From Texcoconibacillus texcoconensis (GTDB taxonomy: Bacteria; Bacillota; Bacilli; Bacillales; Salisediminibacteriaceae), in NCBI RefSeq assembly GCF_014202575.1, contig NZ_JACHHB010000002.1, positions 62,001 to 126,000 on the forward strand: a DNA stretch of 64,000 nucleotides, given 5' to 3'. Below, one piece after another: positions 1 through 8,252 of the stretch (its first letter is position 1; the number at the start of each line of letters is the position of its first letter). Under the pieces are notes generated by a model that was given only the letters and a program-made list of their open reading frames with translations, did not search any database and was not told the origin of the DNA. Both the position numbers and the translations under genes were made by a program.

Positions 1-405
1 GGTCATTATAAGTTGATGCGCCTTGGTTTTCATGCCGTCGCCTCTGCTGACTATCACTATATGATTCCATTTATCACGATGATGGATCAAACCGGCGTCG
101 TAATTTGCTTCAGCACATCTGGACGCACAAAAGAAGTCATCCAGCTTGCATCTTATGCGAAAGAGAGAAACTTAACGGTCATTGCTATAACAACGCTCGA
201 CAATTCACCACTTTATAAACTCTCTGACATTGCCTTGTGCATTCCAGACATCGAACTGGAGCAACGTATCGGAAGTATCGCCTCTCGGACAAGCCAACTT
301 AATATCATTGATGCATTATACGTGAGTATATTCCATGAAATTGGCGAAGACCTCGTCGAATCGTTTGTCGAGTCACGTAAAAAAACCGAAGAACGAAGAG
401 AATAA
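1..405 (+). CDS. murR: MurR/RpiR-family transcriptional regulator, C-terminal part (cut by window edge)
   Basis: Reading frame 1 is open from the first base, so the gene begins before the window and only the last 134 codons are seen. They form a SIS sugar-phosphate-binding domain: the CFSTSGRT phosphate-binding loop is followed by a Rossmann-like segment ending in ITTLDNSPL. An N-terminal HTH_6 DNA-binding domain is expected upstream but lies outside the window. The gene points at murQ-murP-mupG and ends in its own terminator, so it is most likely the MurNAc-6-phosphate-responsive regulator of that operon. The family call is firm; the exact ligand is inferred from neighbours. Confidence 0.85.
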   Translation, partial: GHYKLMRLGFHAVASADYHYMIPFITMMDQTGVVICFSTSGRTKEVIQLASYAKERNLTVIAITTLDNSPLYKLSDIALCIPDIELEQRIGSIASRTSQLNIIDALYVSIFHEIGEDLVESFVESRKKTEERRE

Positions 406-420
406 TGCTTAAGGAAAATA

Positions 421-448
421 GAAGTGAACGACCAAGTTCACTTCTTTT
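421..448 (+). terminator. Rho-independent terminator after the RpiR-type regulator
   Basis: A 9-bp perfect stem (421-429 GAAGTGAAC with 436-444) with a 6-nt loop is followed by TTTT. It separates the regulator from the murQ promoter, so murQPmupG have their own transcript. Confidence 0.8.
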
Positions 449-505
449 CATTAAATTTTTTCACCTCAAATTTCTCGATAGTCCTTGAAGTCTATTTCCA
501 CAAAC

Positions 506-520
506 TGAAATTAAATTTCA
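506..520. promoter_or_regulatory. Palindromic operator, probably for the MurR/RpiR regulator
   Basis: TGAAATTAAATTTCA is a perfect 15-bp palindrome with 7-bp arms around a central A. It resembles the TGAAA-N5-TTTCA operators of RpiR-family regulators. A degenerate second copy (TGATTTTTTATTTCA, 540-554) overlaps the -35 box. The assignment to this regulator is inferred from proximity. Confidence 0.6.
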
Positions 521-538
521 ATTATTATTTATTTTTAG

Positions 539-568
539 TTGATTTTTTATTTCACCATGTCATATAAT
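539..568 (+). promoter_or_regulatory. SigA-type promoter of murQ-murP-mupG
   Basis: TTGATT (539-544) and TATAAT (563-568) are separated by 18 bp, predicting a start near 575. The degenerate operator copy covers the -35 box and the cre box covers the start point. Confidence 0.65.
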
Positions 569-573
569 AAACA

Positions 574-589
574 ATGTAAGCGGATTCAA
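574..589. promoter_or_regulatory. CcpA cre box over the murQ transcription start
   Basis: ATGTAAGCGGATTCAA matches the cre consensus WTGNNARCGNWWWCAW at every fixed position. It lies just downstream of the -10 box, a position typical of catabolite repression. Confidence 0.7.
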
Positions 590-617
590 TGTAACAACAA
601 AGAAATGAGGAGTGCTC

Positions 618-1505
618 ATGCTTAATAAGTTAGCAACTGAAGAACGAAATAACCGCACGACGCAATTAGATGAAATGACGACGATGGAGGTACTTCGGGT
701 CATGAATGAAGAGGACAAAACAGTTCCCGAGGCGATCGCATACTCTCTGCCGTCGATTGAACCTCTCGTCCAAGAAGCGATCAATGCTGTTAGGAACGAC
801 GGACGCATCATCTACCTCGGCGCTGGAACGAGTGGCCGCCTTGGCGTTCTCGATGCTGCTGAATGTCCGCCAACATTTGGAACGGATCCATCCGTTGTTG
901 TTGGGATCATTGCAGGCGGTGAGGATGCGTTTACTCAAGCAATTGAAGGTGCCGAAGATTCCACCGACGCAGGTAAAGAAGACATGGTATCGTTAAAACT
1001 CAATAAAAACGATGTCGTCATTGGCCTTGCTGCCAGTGGACGTACACCTTATGTTATTGGCGCTTTACAATATGCCCAGTCTATTGGAGGAAAAACGGGA
1101 AGCATCGCCTGTAACCCTAACTCTAAAATCAGCCAATACGCTGATTACCCAATTGAAATTCACACAGGTAGTGAAGTGTTAACAGGATCCACCCGTTTGA
1201 AAGCTGGTACCGCCCAAAAACTTGTGCTAAACATGATCTCAACCGCTGCGATGGTAGGAGTCGGAAAAGCATATCAAAACTTAATGGTCGACGTAAAACC
1301 AACGAACGAAAAACTCATCGCACGCTCAAAGCAAATGATTATCGAAGCAACTGGTGTCGATGAAAAGACGGCGGCCGACACGTTTGAAAAAGCCAATCAA
1401 CACGTCAAAGCCGCGATCGTCATGATTCTAGCTGAGGTGAGTTATGAAGAGGCGATCAAGCGCTTAGACAAGGCAAATGGATTCGTCAAAGGCGCAATTT
1501 CATAA
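618..1505 (+). CDS. murQ: N-acetylmuramic acid 6-phosphate etherase
   Basis: MurQ cleaves the lactyl ether of MurNAc-6-P to GlcNAc-6-P and D-lactate in the cytoplasm, a step of cell-wall recycling. The 295-aa product has the usual family length and the hallmark IYLGAGTSGRLGVLDAAECPP segment of the SIS fold (about residues 55-75), and a second phosphate-binding loop LAASGRTPYV. The ATG at 618 is preferred to the in-frame GTG at 612, because the GAGGAG ribosome binding site at 607-612 would overlap that codon. It is first in the operon; murP follows after 29 bp. Confidence 0.95.
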   Translation: MLNKLATEERNNRTTQLDEMTTMEVLRVMNEEDKTVPEAIAYSLPSIEPLVQEAINAVRNDGRIIYLGAGTSGRLGVLDAAECPPTFGTDPSVVVGIIAGGEDAFTQAIEGAEDSTDAGKEDMVSLKLNKNDVVIGLAASGRTPYVIGALQYAQSIGGKTGSIACNPNSKISQYADYPIEIHTGSEVLTGSTRLKAGTAQKLVLNMISTAAMVGVGKAYQNLMVDVKPTNEKLIARSKQMIIEATGVDEKTAADTFEKANQHVKAAIVMILAEVSYEEAIKRLDKANGFVKGAIS

Positions 1506-1534
1506 ATTCTTATTAAAGTAAGGGGGTTACGAAA

Positions 1535-2899
1535 ATGAAGAAAGAAGAAGCGATTATGCAAGGAATTTTGCCCCATTTAGGCGGAGCTGAAAACCTTTCA
1601 TCCATCTCTCATTGTATGACACGCCTTCGCTTAACATTTAAAGATTACGAGAAAGTAGACATTGAGGCTTTGCGTAACGTTGAGAACGTCATGGGTGTCG
1701 TGGAAGACGAGACTTTGCAAATCATCGTTGGACCTGGCACATCTAATAAAGTAGCAACACATCTAGCAAAAGAAACTGGTCTTAAGATCGGAGAAGTAAA
1801 GGAAGACAATCACACTGCTGAAGATGTGAAATCGTCTATTAAAAAGAAAAATGATACACCGATCCGCAACTTTTTAAAGCGTATAGGTAATATTTTCATC
1901 CCACTTATTCCTGCACTTATTGCATCTGGTTTAATTAATGGAGCGGCCAACTTTGCGCAAAATGCAGGTGTCGACCCTGATGTAGCTTCTTGGCTCCAAA
2001 TTTTACTCGTAATCGGCGGCGGTATCTTCACTTACCTTGGGATTCTCGTTGGTTGGAACACTGCAAAAGAATTTGGCGGGACCCCCGCATTAGGGGCGAT
2101 TGCCGGGATTCTGATTATCAATCCTCAACTCGAAAGTATTACCCTTTTCGGTGAACAACTCGTCCCAGGTCAAGGTGGTTTGTTTGCCGTCATCTTAGCT
2201 GCTTGGGTTATGGCCATTTTTGAACAATTCGCTCGCAAATTCGTACCTAGTGCTTTAGATATTATTGTTACACCTTTTCTCAGTGTTTTAATCGTCGGTG
2301 TTGCAACAATTGTTGTCCTACAACCAATCGGCACCTTTGTTTCCGAAATTATTACAGCAGGAATCCATGGTGTTTTAGATGTCGGTGGTGCATTTGCAGG
2401 TGCTATTCTCGCCGGAACATTTTTACCGCTCGTAATGGTTGGTATGCACCACGGTTTAACACCTATTCACCTCGATTTCATTGACAGCATTGGTGCAACA
2501 CCACTACTGGCAATTTTAGCTATGGCAGGTGGCGGTCAAGTTGGTGCTGCAATGGCAGTCTTTATGAAAACAAAAAATCAACGTTTGAAAAACACCGTTA
2601 AAGGTGCACTTCCTGTTGGATTTTTAGGAATTGGCGAACCATTATTGTACGGGGTTACCCTCCCACTCGGTCGTCCATTCATCACCGCTTGCCTCGGCGC
2701 AGCTGTCGGCGGTGCATTTCAAGCAATCATGTCCACTGCAGCGATCGGAATTGGCGTATCAGGCCTTTCACTCATCCCACTCATCGCTGATGGCCAATAC
2801 TTTAGTTACTTCATTGGACTCATCTTGTCTTATGTATTTGGTTTCTTATTCACCTACTGGTTCGGCTACAAAGAAGAAATGGCCGAAAACTTGAAGTAA
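1535..2899 (+). CDS. murP: PTS system MurNAc-specific EIIBC component
   Basis: Membrane permease that imports and phosphorylates N-acetylmuramic acid, giving the substrate of MurQ. Residues 1-90 are an EIIB domain with the phosphorylated cysteine in SHCMTRLRLTF (about residue 28). After a charged linker, residues from about 110 form an EIIC domain of around ten membrane segments, with the conserved GIGEPLLYGV loop. No EIIA domain is fused, so a separate glucose-type EIIA must donate the phosphate. The length (454 aa) fits MurP. SD is AGGGGG. Substrate is assigned from the murQ/mupG context. Confidence 0.9.
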   Translation: MKKEEAIMQGILPHLGGAENLSSISHCMTRLRLTFKDYEKVDIEALRNVENVMGVVEDETLQIIVGPGTSNKVATHLAKETGLKIGEVKEDNHTAEDVKSSIKKKNDTPIRNFLKRIGNIFIPLIPALIASGLINGAANFAQNAGVDPDVASWLQILLVIGGGIFTYLGILVGWNTAKEFGGTPALGAIAGILIINPQLESITLFGEQLVPGQGGLFAVILAAWVMAIFEQFARKFVPSALDIIVTPFLSVLIVGVATIVVLQPIGTFVSEIITAGIHGVLDVGGAFAGAILAGTFLPLVMVGMHHGLTPIHLDFIDSIGATPLLAILAMAGGGQVGAAMAVFMKTKNQRLKNTVKGALPVGFLGIGEPLLYGVTLPLGRPFITACLGAAVGGAFQAIMSTAAIGIGVSGLSLIPLIADGQYFSYFIGLILSYVFGFLFTYWFGYKEEMAENLK

Positions 2900-2926
2900 A
2901 GACGATCGTACCATCATTAATAGGCG

Positions 2927-2957
2927 GAAGCTGTATCGCAACCTAAGATACAGCTTC
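2927..2957 (+). other. Intercistronic hairpin between murP and mupG
   Basis: An 11-bp perfect stem (2927-2937 with 2947-2957) with a 9-nt loop has no T-run after it. It is more likely an mRNA-processing or stability element, or a weak attenuator, than a full terminator. The mupG ribosome binding site GGAGGT follows at 2969. Confidence 0.6.
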
Positions 2958-2980
2958 TTCCCGTAAACGGAGGTAATAAA

Positions 2981-4066
2981 ATGAGAGGATTCTCTATCTA
3001 CCTAAACCAACAACCAAAAGAAGACCAAGAAGCTTATATCAAAAAAATGACCACTCATGGCTTCACATCAATCTTCACATCATTACACATCCCCGAAGAC
3101 GACCCTAGTTTGTACGTTGAAGCCTTGAAAAACCTAGGTCATATCGCAAGAATGCAAGAAGTTGAACTCATTGCAGATATCTCTCCTTCATCTTTATCCC
3201 ACTTAGGGTTCTCGTTTGAAAACGCTGAAGGTTTATTAGATTGGGGGATTACGGGTCTCCGTGCAGATTACGGAATAGACATTAAAACGATTGCTAACTT
3301 ATCACATAAAATGACGATCGCGTTAAACGCGAGCACACTAACCGAAGAAATGTTACAACAATTAGTCGACGTCGGACTCAATACTCAACAAACCGAAGCG
3401 TGGCACAATTTTTACCCCCGACCAGAAACCGGTATCGATGATGCAGATTTAGTCAATCAAAATCAATTATTTAAAAAATATGGACTAACAACGATGGCCT
3501 TTGTCGCTGGCGACCGACAAAAACGCGGTCCATTAGAAATGGGATTGCCAACTCTAGAAAAACACCGAGGTGCTTCCCCTTTTACAGCTGCTATGGAATT
3601 ATGGCGGAACCTCGGCGTCGATAAAGTCTCGATTGGTGACCCTGATCTTTCGGAAAAAAATATCTATGCATTTGAGGCTTTAGACGATGGCATCGTGACG
3701 CTTTCATCGCAATGGGTCAAACAAGAAGACGATGAAACCGTCAGATCGCTTGTTCAACAAGTCCACCGCCAACGATTAGATCGAGCACGAGACGTTGTGC
3801 GATCGGAGACATCTCGTCATTATGCACAAAAAGGGGCTCTCATCATAGAACCAAACGTCTGCAAAGACCGACCACTCGGTACAATCACGATCGACAACAA
3901 ACATTACGGCCGCTACCAAGGCGAGTTACAGATCACGAAACGAACCCTCCCGAAAAGCGCCGCCGTAAACACCGTAGGGCACATATCAGAAGAAGATTTA
4001 CCGTTATTAAACCTCACCGCTCCCGGAGAACAATTCCAATTGAAATTTTACCAAACTAAAGGGTAG
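2981..4066 (+). CDS. mupG: 6-phospho-N-acetylmuramidase (MupG family, DUF871)
   Basis: MupG hydrolyses MurNAc-6-P-GlcNAc disaccharide phosphate inside the cell, feeding MurQ. The 361-aa product begins with the typical MRGFSIYLNQ start, a TIM-barrel N-terminal domain to about residue 235 and a smaller C-terminal beta domain (from about 245), as in DUF871 proteins. SD GGAGGT precedes the ATG. Its TAG stop (4064-4066) lies inside the left arm of the following terminator hairpin. Grouping with murQ and murP matches known Bacillus MurNAc operons. No nagZ or amiE is seen here. Confidence 0.9.
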   Translation: MRGFSIYLNQQPKEDQEAYIKKMTTHGFTSIFTSLHIPEDDPSLYVEALKNLGHIARMQEVELIADISPSSLSHLGFSFENAEGLLDWGITGLRADYGIDIKTIANLSHKMTIALNASTLTEEMLQQLVDVGLNTQQTEAWHNFYPRPETGIDDADLVNQNQLFKKYGLTTMAFVAGDRQKRGPLEMGLPTLEKHRGASPFTAAMELWRNLGVDKVSIGDPDLSEKNIYAFEALDDGIVTLSSQWVKQEDDETVRSLVQQVHRQRLDRARDVVRSETSRHYAQKGALIIEPNVCKDRPLGTITIDNKHYGRYQGELQITKRTLPKSAAVNTVGHISEEDLPLLNLTAPGEQFQLKFYQTKG

Positions 4067-4090
4067 GTGCTACTTCGGTAGCACCTACCC
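4061..4090. terminator. Terminator-like hairpin, GGGTAGGTGCTAC family, copy 1
   Basis: A 13-bp perfect stem (4061-4073 with 4078-4090) with a TTCG tetraloop is followed by TTTAGTT. It overlaps the mupG stop codon. The same stem recurs at 4218-4247 and 32310-32339, so this is a dispersed element as well as a terminator. Confidence 0.8.
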
Positions 4091-4107
4091 TTTAGTTCGG
4101 TAAAGAA

Positions 4108-4200
4108 AACTCGTGATTTTCATCCATTTCTCTCGTTTTTCTTGGAAAATCTTCGTTTTCTCGTCCAAAATCCTCTTTTTTACACTCGATTTCGCTTTGC
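4108..4200 (+). repeat. Degenerate array of about 21-bp T-rich units (array 1)
   Basis: Four loosely similar units of 20-22 bp follow each other (TTTTCATCCATTTCTCTC, TTTTTCTTGGAAAATCTTC, TTTTCTCGTCCAAAATCCTC, TTTTTTACACTCGATTTCGC). They resemble the arrays at 17.6, 42.5 and 45.9 kb and are enclosed by two identical-stem hairpins. This is the weakest of the arrays. Confidence 0.45.
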
Positions 4201-4217
4201 TGTTATACAGTGTCAAA

Positions 4218-4247
4218 GGGTAGGTGCTACCTCGGTAGCACCTACCC
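4218..4247. repeat. Hairpin repeat, GGGTAGGTGCTAC family, copy 2
   Basis: The 13-bp stem is identical to copy 1, with a CTCG loop (4231-4234). It lies 58 bp beyond the end of the minus-strand SEC-C gene. On that strand the hairpin is followed by TTTGAC, so it may help terminate that gene. Confidence 0.75.
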
Positions 4248-4305
4248 TTCACTCCAATAAAGCACCATGCTTTTCAGAAAAGCTTGTCCACTCTAAACCA
4301 ACTAC

Positions 4306-5433
4306 TCATAAAGCTCGAGTCTTTGAAACCGAATCAAGTTCATCATCAACTGGATTTTGCCATTTCGGATCTAGCACCTCATTCATGTCATGTGCCACTC
4401 GAGAAATACTATTTGGCGAAACGGAAAAGTGCTTTGCTAGTTTTTGTTGCGTTTCGTTTAACAAACCATCTTTACATACAGACTTGAACCACTCAACCAT
4501 TGCAGCACTATAAACAGCTGCCTTCCTTACGCGTGGCGCTCTTTGTTCATAATATTTATGAAGCAAATCGATCATCACAGCAAGTTTTTCTTGGTCTTTT
4601 TTCGAGAATGATTCGATAAATGAAGCCAACATATTTGCACTTTCTGCATATGTATCAGTCGCCCAATCGTACTGATTTACCGCATTTTGGACTGACATCG
4701 CTTCTTTTTCGTTACTTTCACTAACCTCATCTCTTTCATCATCAAAACGTTCATCATCAATTAATACACCAAGGATGTCGAATAATTCTTGTTCGTAAAA
4801 TGTCTCAACAGACTTATGCCCACTATTTTGATACATCTTTCCAATGCGAGCTTCAGGCCGATGGAGAAACGGGGTTACAATGGGTCTAGGAAGGGCAAGA
4901 TAACCGTCTTTATATCCTAAAGCCAGTGTAAATAACGTATCGCCTTTGTGCACTGAAGGTAACTGATCGTTTAATGAATAAAGAGTTACACGCTCACCTG
5001 TTAACCAACGCTGAATGGAAAATGAGTCCCGCCCATATTCAACAACCGTGCCAAACACAACCGTTTGTTCTGTAGACATTTTCTCTAAAGCATCAATCGT
5101 TCTGACTCGCTTCGAGTGATTCTGCGCATCACGGATATAATTTTCCAAAAACGACGGATACTCGAAGATCGCGTACCATAAATTATACAAATGGATCTTT
5201 TCTTCTGACGATAGTGGGTATTCTTCTGACTTTCGCAACTTTCGTTCAAAAGCAGACAATTCATTATAATCTTTCATCAATAAATCCGAGACGCTCTCAT
5301 TCATTCGATAAATAAATTTCTTCAATTCTTGTCTTACGAGTTTTTCAATCGATACCATTTCTCCGCTCAAACAACATTTTTTATACTTCTTTTGACTCCC
5401 ACAAGGGCAAAGCTCATTTCTCCCTACTGACAT
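4306..5433 (-). CDS. SEC-C metal-binding protein with C-terminal helix-turn-helix
   Basis: A 375-aa soluble protein of unknown function. Residues 1-25 hold a SEC-C zinc motif, with cysteines 9, 11, 20 and 21 in the CxC-x8-CC spacing also found at the SecA C-terminus. The middle is charged and mostly helical. Residues of about 320-346 (LNETQQKLAKHFSVSPNSIS) read as a helix-turn-helix. The gene is alone on its strand, with SD AGGAGGT and ATG start. SEC-C domains are known in many unrelated proteins, so no function follows from this one; the added HTH suggests regulation. Confidence 0.75.
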   Translation of the reverse strand: MSVGRNELCPCGSQKKYKKCCLSGEMVSIEKLVRQELKKFIYRMNESVSDLLMKDYNELSAFERKLRKSEEYPLSSEEKIHLYNLWYAIFEYPSFLENYIRDAQNHSKRVRTIDALEKMSTEQTVVFGTVVEYGRDSFSIQRWLTGERVTLYSLNDQLPSVHKGDTLFTLALGYKDGYLALPRPIVTPFLHRPEARIGKMYQNSGHKSVETFYEQELFDILGVLIDDERFDDERDEVSESNEKEAMSVQNAVNQYDWATDTYAESANMLASFIESFSKKDQEKLAVMIDLLHKYYEQRAPRVRKAAVYSAAMVEWFKSVCKDGLLNETQQKLAKHFSVSPNSISRVAHDMNEVLDPKWQNPVDDELDSVSKTRAL

Positions 5434-5748
5434 AGCGACCTCCTATTTGTATTCTTGATTTTTTAACATTATACATCCCGTTTGCCCTATCGTAAAAATC
5501 CCCTAATAATTTACATATTCGAACAAGTTTTTTCGACCTTTTTAAGTATTTTTCATCGTATATGCTCGTTGTAAACCCAACTTTTTATTATAATTCGTCG
5601 TTCTCGAGTTTTTCAATAAAAATAGCGTCGACTTTTTTATATTTTTCTCGCTCTCACATAAGTCCTTTCTTCCACCAATGAAGATGTTTGCATTTCTTTC
5701 ACACATTTCCCTTTATTTTTCATCCTCCATATAATGCTACATCAACAA

Positions 5749-5764
5749 ATGAAAGCGATAAAAA
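5749..5764. promoter_or_regulatory. Near-cre box upstream of the glucosidase promoter
   Basis: ATGAAAGCGATAAAAA fits WTGNNARCGNWWWCAW except for A in place of the conserved C near the 3' end. It lies just upstream of the predicted -35 box. Confidence 0.35.
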
Positions 5765-5765
5765 T

Positions 5766-5795
5766 GTTGCCGTTTTCATCACAATTCGTTAAAAT
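5766..5795 (+). promoter_or_regulatory. Predicted SigA promoter of the alpha-glucosidase region
   Basis: TTGCCG (5766-5771) and TAAAAT (5790-5795) are spaced by 18 bp. The predicted start near 5803 lies immediately before the palindromic operator. Confidence 0.45.
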
Positions 5796-5813
5796 AGAAA
5801 CTGTCAACAAGAA

Positions 5814-5831
5814 TGCGAAAACGTTTGCGCA
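5814..5831. promoter_or_regulatory. LacI/GalR-type operator (MalR/MdxR-like)
   Basis: TGCGAAAACGTTTGCGCA is a near-perfect palindrome around a central ACGT. It resembles the GCAAACGTTTGC operators of maltose regulators in Bacillales. Its place just downstream of the predicted start suits repression. The regulator gene is not in the window. Confidence 0.5.
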
Positions 5832-6403
5832 ATTTTCCGTTCATTATCTCACTATTAACAAATAAGAAAGGGAAGCTCGAGATGAAATAACATGATATAT
5901 ATACTTCCTGTTTTCTTATTTAGATCCACAAAAAATTCAGAAAAGATTGTCGTCTTATTTTATGTCAGCTGTTTGACTAAAGATTACTTAAGGATATATT
6001 CACAGACTGACTATCCCGTGCAAACGATTGCTTTGTAATGAAGGACATTGCTTGGTTCGGTGATCCTCGATCACTTTCTTACACAGTATTTTGGCTATTG
6101 CAATTGGGAACAGCGACGAGTAACGTGCAGGAGTGCTTGTGCTTGCATCCTTACTTGCCTTTATTCTCATTTCCGCTGAATTACAGGTGCAATTTTCGGT
6201 GTTATGTGAAATGGATTTATGCCTAAGAAAAATCAAATCACTTCGTCGAGAGGCAAAACTGATAGCACCCCTCCGAGTTTATCAAAAAACAACAAATGTT
6301 ACGAAAACAGCCTATTAGAAAAATAATCCTTGTCATTTCAGACCATTGAGTATTGAAATCGAATTCAATATTTGATGGTGACTACTACAAAGAGGTGAAT
6401 AAT

Positions 6404-8065
6404 ATGGAAAAAGTTTGGTGGAAAGAAGCTGTTGGTTATCAAATTTACCCGCGCAGTTTTCAAGATTCTAATGGCGATGGAATCGGTGACTTACGTGGGG
6501 TCATTGACCGCCTTGACTACTTAGAAGACTTAGGCATAGATTTTGTCTGGATATGCCCAATGTATAAATCTCCATTGGACGATAATGGTTATGATATTTC
6601 CGACTATCAAGATATCCTTGAAGATTTCGGGACGATGGAAGATTTTGATGAACTATTAGACAAAATGCACCAACGCGGTATGAGACTGATCATCGACCTT
6701 GTATTAAACCATACGAGTGATGAACATCCATGGTTTATCGAATCACGATCCTCAAAGGACAACCCAAAACGTGACTGGTACATTTGGCGCGATGGCAAAA
6801 ACGGCGCAGAACCGAATAACTGGGAGAGCATCTTCGGTGGATCTGCGTGGGAATATGACGAAAAAACCGATCAATATTTTCTGCACGTTTTCTCTCGACG
6901 TCAGCCTGATTTAAATTGGGAAAACGCTGATGTCCGTCACGCATTGTATGATATGGTCAACTGGTGGCTCGAAAAAGGCGTTGACGGTTTCCGTATCGAT
7001 GCAATTAGCCACATAAAAAAACGTCCAGGTTTTCCTGACATGCCGAACCCAAAAGGAAAAAAATACGTTTCTTCCTTTGACATGCACATGAACCAAGAAG
7101 GGATTCACGAATGGCTCCAAGAGTTTAAAGATGAGACTTATTCCAACTACCCAGAGGCCATGACCGTCGGTGAAGCGAACGGTGTGAGCGTGTATGAAGC
7201 ACACCTTTGGGCAGGTGAACAAGGGAAGATGGATATGATCTTTCAATTCGAGCATCTAGATTTGTGGGATTATGAAGCGACATCAAAACTCGATGTTGTC
7301 GCACTAAAGAAAGCATTAACACGCTGGCAAAAGGCACTTGAACAAGATGGATGGAACGCGTTATTTATTGAAAATCACGACAAAGCACGTTCTGTTTCCA
7401 CTTGGGGAAATGACCAAAAATACTGGAGAGAATCAGCAACAGCCCTCGCTGCGATGTATTTCTTAATGAGAGGTACCCCTTTCATTTACCAAGGCCAAGA
7501 AATTGGCATGACAAACAGCTACTTTTCATCTATTGAAGACTACCGTGACGTAGCTGCCCTAAACCTTTACAAAGAGAAAAAGGAAGAAGGCGCTTCCGAA
7601 GAGGAGATCATGAACAACCTTGGCTTCACATCACGCGATAACAGCCGTACACCAATGCAATGGTCCGACGAAGAAAACGGCGGATTTACAAATGATACAC
7701 CGTGGATCAACGTCAACCCTAATTACAAGAAAGTCAATGTAAAACAACAACTTGATGACCCTAATTCAATCCTACAATTTTATAAGCAGTTAATCCAATT
7801 AAAAAAAGAACACGACATCTTTACGTACGGAAGCTACGATCTCCTGATGCCTAATGATAAGCAAATTTTCGCTTACAAACGAACGTTAAATAATCAAGTA
7901 GCCATCGTCATCTCTAACCTTACAGATAAAGAAGCGACTTGGATAGAAGAATCCACACCTCTATCAAGTGAAGACATCATTTTAACAAACATGGATATCA
8001 CAAACCATAAGCAAATAACAACATTCACATTACGTCCGTACGAAACAAGGGTCTACTTACAATAA
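6404..8065 (+). CDS. GH13 alpha-glucosidase (maltase / oligo-1,6-glucosidase family)
   Basis: Cytoplasmic enzyme releasing glucose from the non-reducing end of small maltodextrins. The 553-aa chain has the GH13_31 order: barrel start WWKEAVGYQIYPRSF, DLVLNHTSDEHPWF, QPDLNWEN, and catalytic residues Asp199 (GFRIDA), Glu257 (TVGEAN) and Asp326 (IENHDK). Ala follows the nucleophile, where alpha-1,6-specific enzymes have Val, which favours alpha-1,4 activity. ATG at 6404 has SD AGAGGTG; the frame extends 17 codons upstream without a ribosome binding site. A MalL-like role is inferred. No transporter gene accompanies it. Confidence 0.9.
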   Translation: MEKVWWKEAVGYQIYPRSFQDSNGDGIGDLRGVIDRLDYLEDLGIDFVWICPMYKSPLDDNGYDISDYQDILEDFGTMEDFDELLDKMHQRGMRLIIDLVLNHTSDEHPWFIESRSSKDNPKRDWYIWRDGKNGAEPNNWESIFGGSAWEYDEKTDQYFLHVFSRRQPDLNWENADVRHALYDMVNWWLEKGVDGFRIDAISHIKKRPGFPDMPNPKGKKYVSSFDMHMNQEGIHEWLQEFKDETYSNYPEAMTVGEANGVSVYEAHLWAGEQGKMDMIFQFEHLDLWDYEATSKLDVVALKKALTRWQKALEQDGWNALFIENHDKARSVSTWGNDQKYWRESATALAAMYFLMRGTPFIYQGQEIGMTNSYFSSIEDYRDVAALNLYKEKKEEGASEEEIMNNLGFTSRDNSRTPMQWSDEENGGFTNDTPWINVNPNYKKVNVKQQLDDPNSILQFYKQLIQLKKEHDIFTYGSYDLLMPNDKQIFAYKRTLNNQVAIVISNLTDKEATWIEESTPLSSEDIILTNMDITNHKQITTFTLRPYETRVYLQ

Positions 8066-8252
8066 CATTTACAATTCAAATCAATCTTGAACACCTTCTT
8101 TATCACAAAACGCTAGAATTTTTTTCAAATGAGTCTTTTTTCCCTTATTTTTAACGTGTAAAAGTGGTAATTTTATTGTTAGTGTTCGGTTACGGTTTAC
8201 GGTCAAGTAACCCTTCACGAATATTTTTACATATCAAAAGGGGGATATTGAA

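Larger units (their letters stand above)
5434..6403. other. Long AT-rich intergenic region with regulatory sites but no clear gene
   Basis: About 970 bp between the SEC-C gene and the alpha-glucosidase. It holds a promoter, a LacI-type operator and a near-cre box (listed separately), and then a good SD (AAGGGAAG) before ATG-AAA-TAA at 5881-5889, a reading frame that stops after two codons. Short open frames between 6000 and 6320 look hydrophobic but show no recognised family. The layout suggests that a gene once preceding the glucosidase has been lost, although a long leader is also possible. Confidence 0.5.

Noticed and set aside
6000-6318. Possible small genes before the alpha-glucosidase
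   Set aside because: Overlapping short frames have no ribosome binding site and no recognised family; they may be gene remains but cannot be supported as genes.
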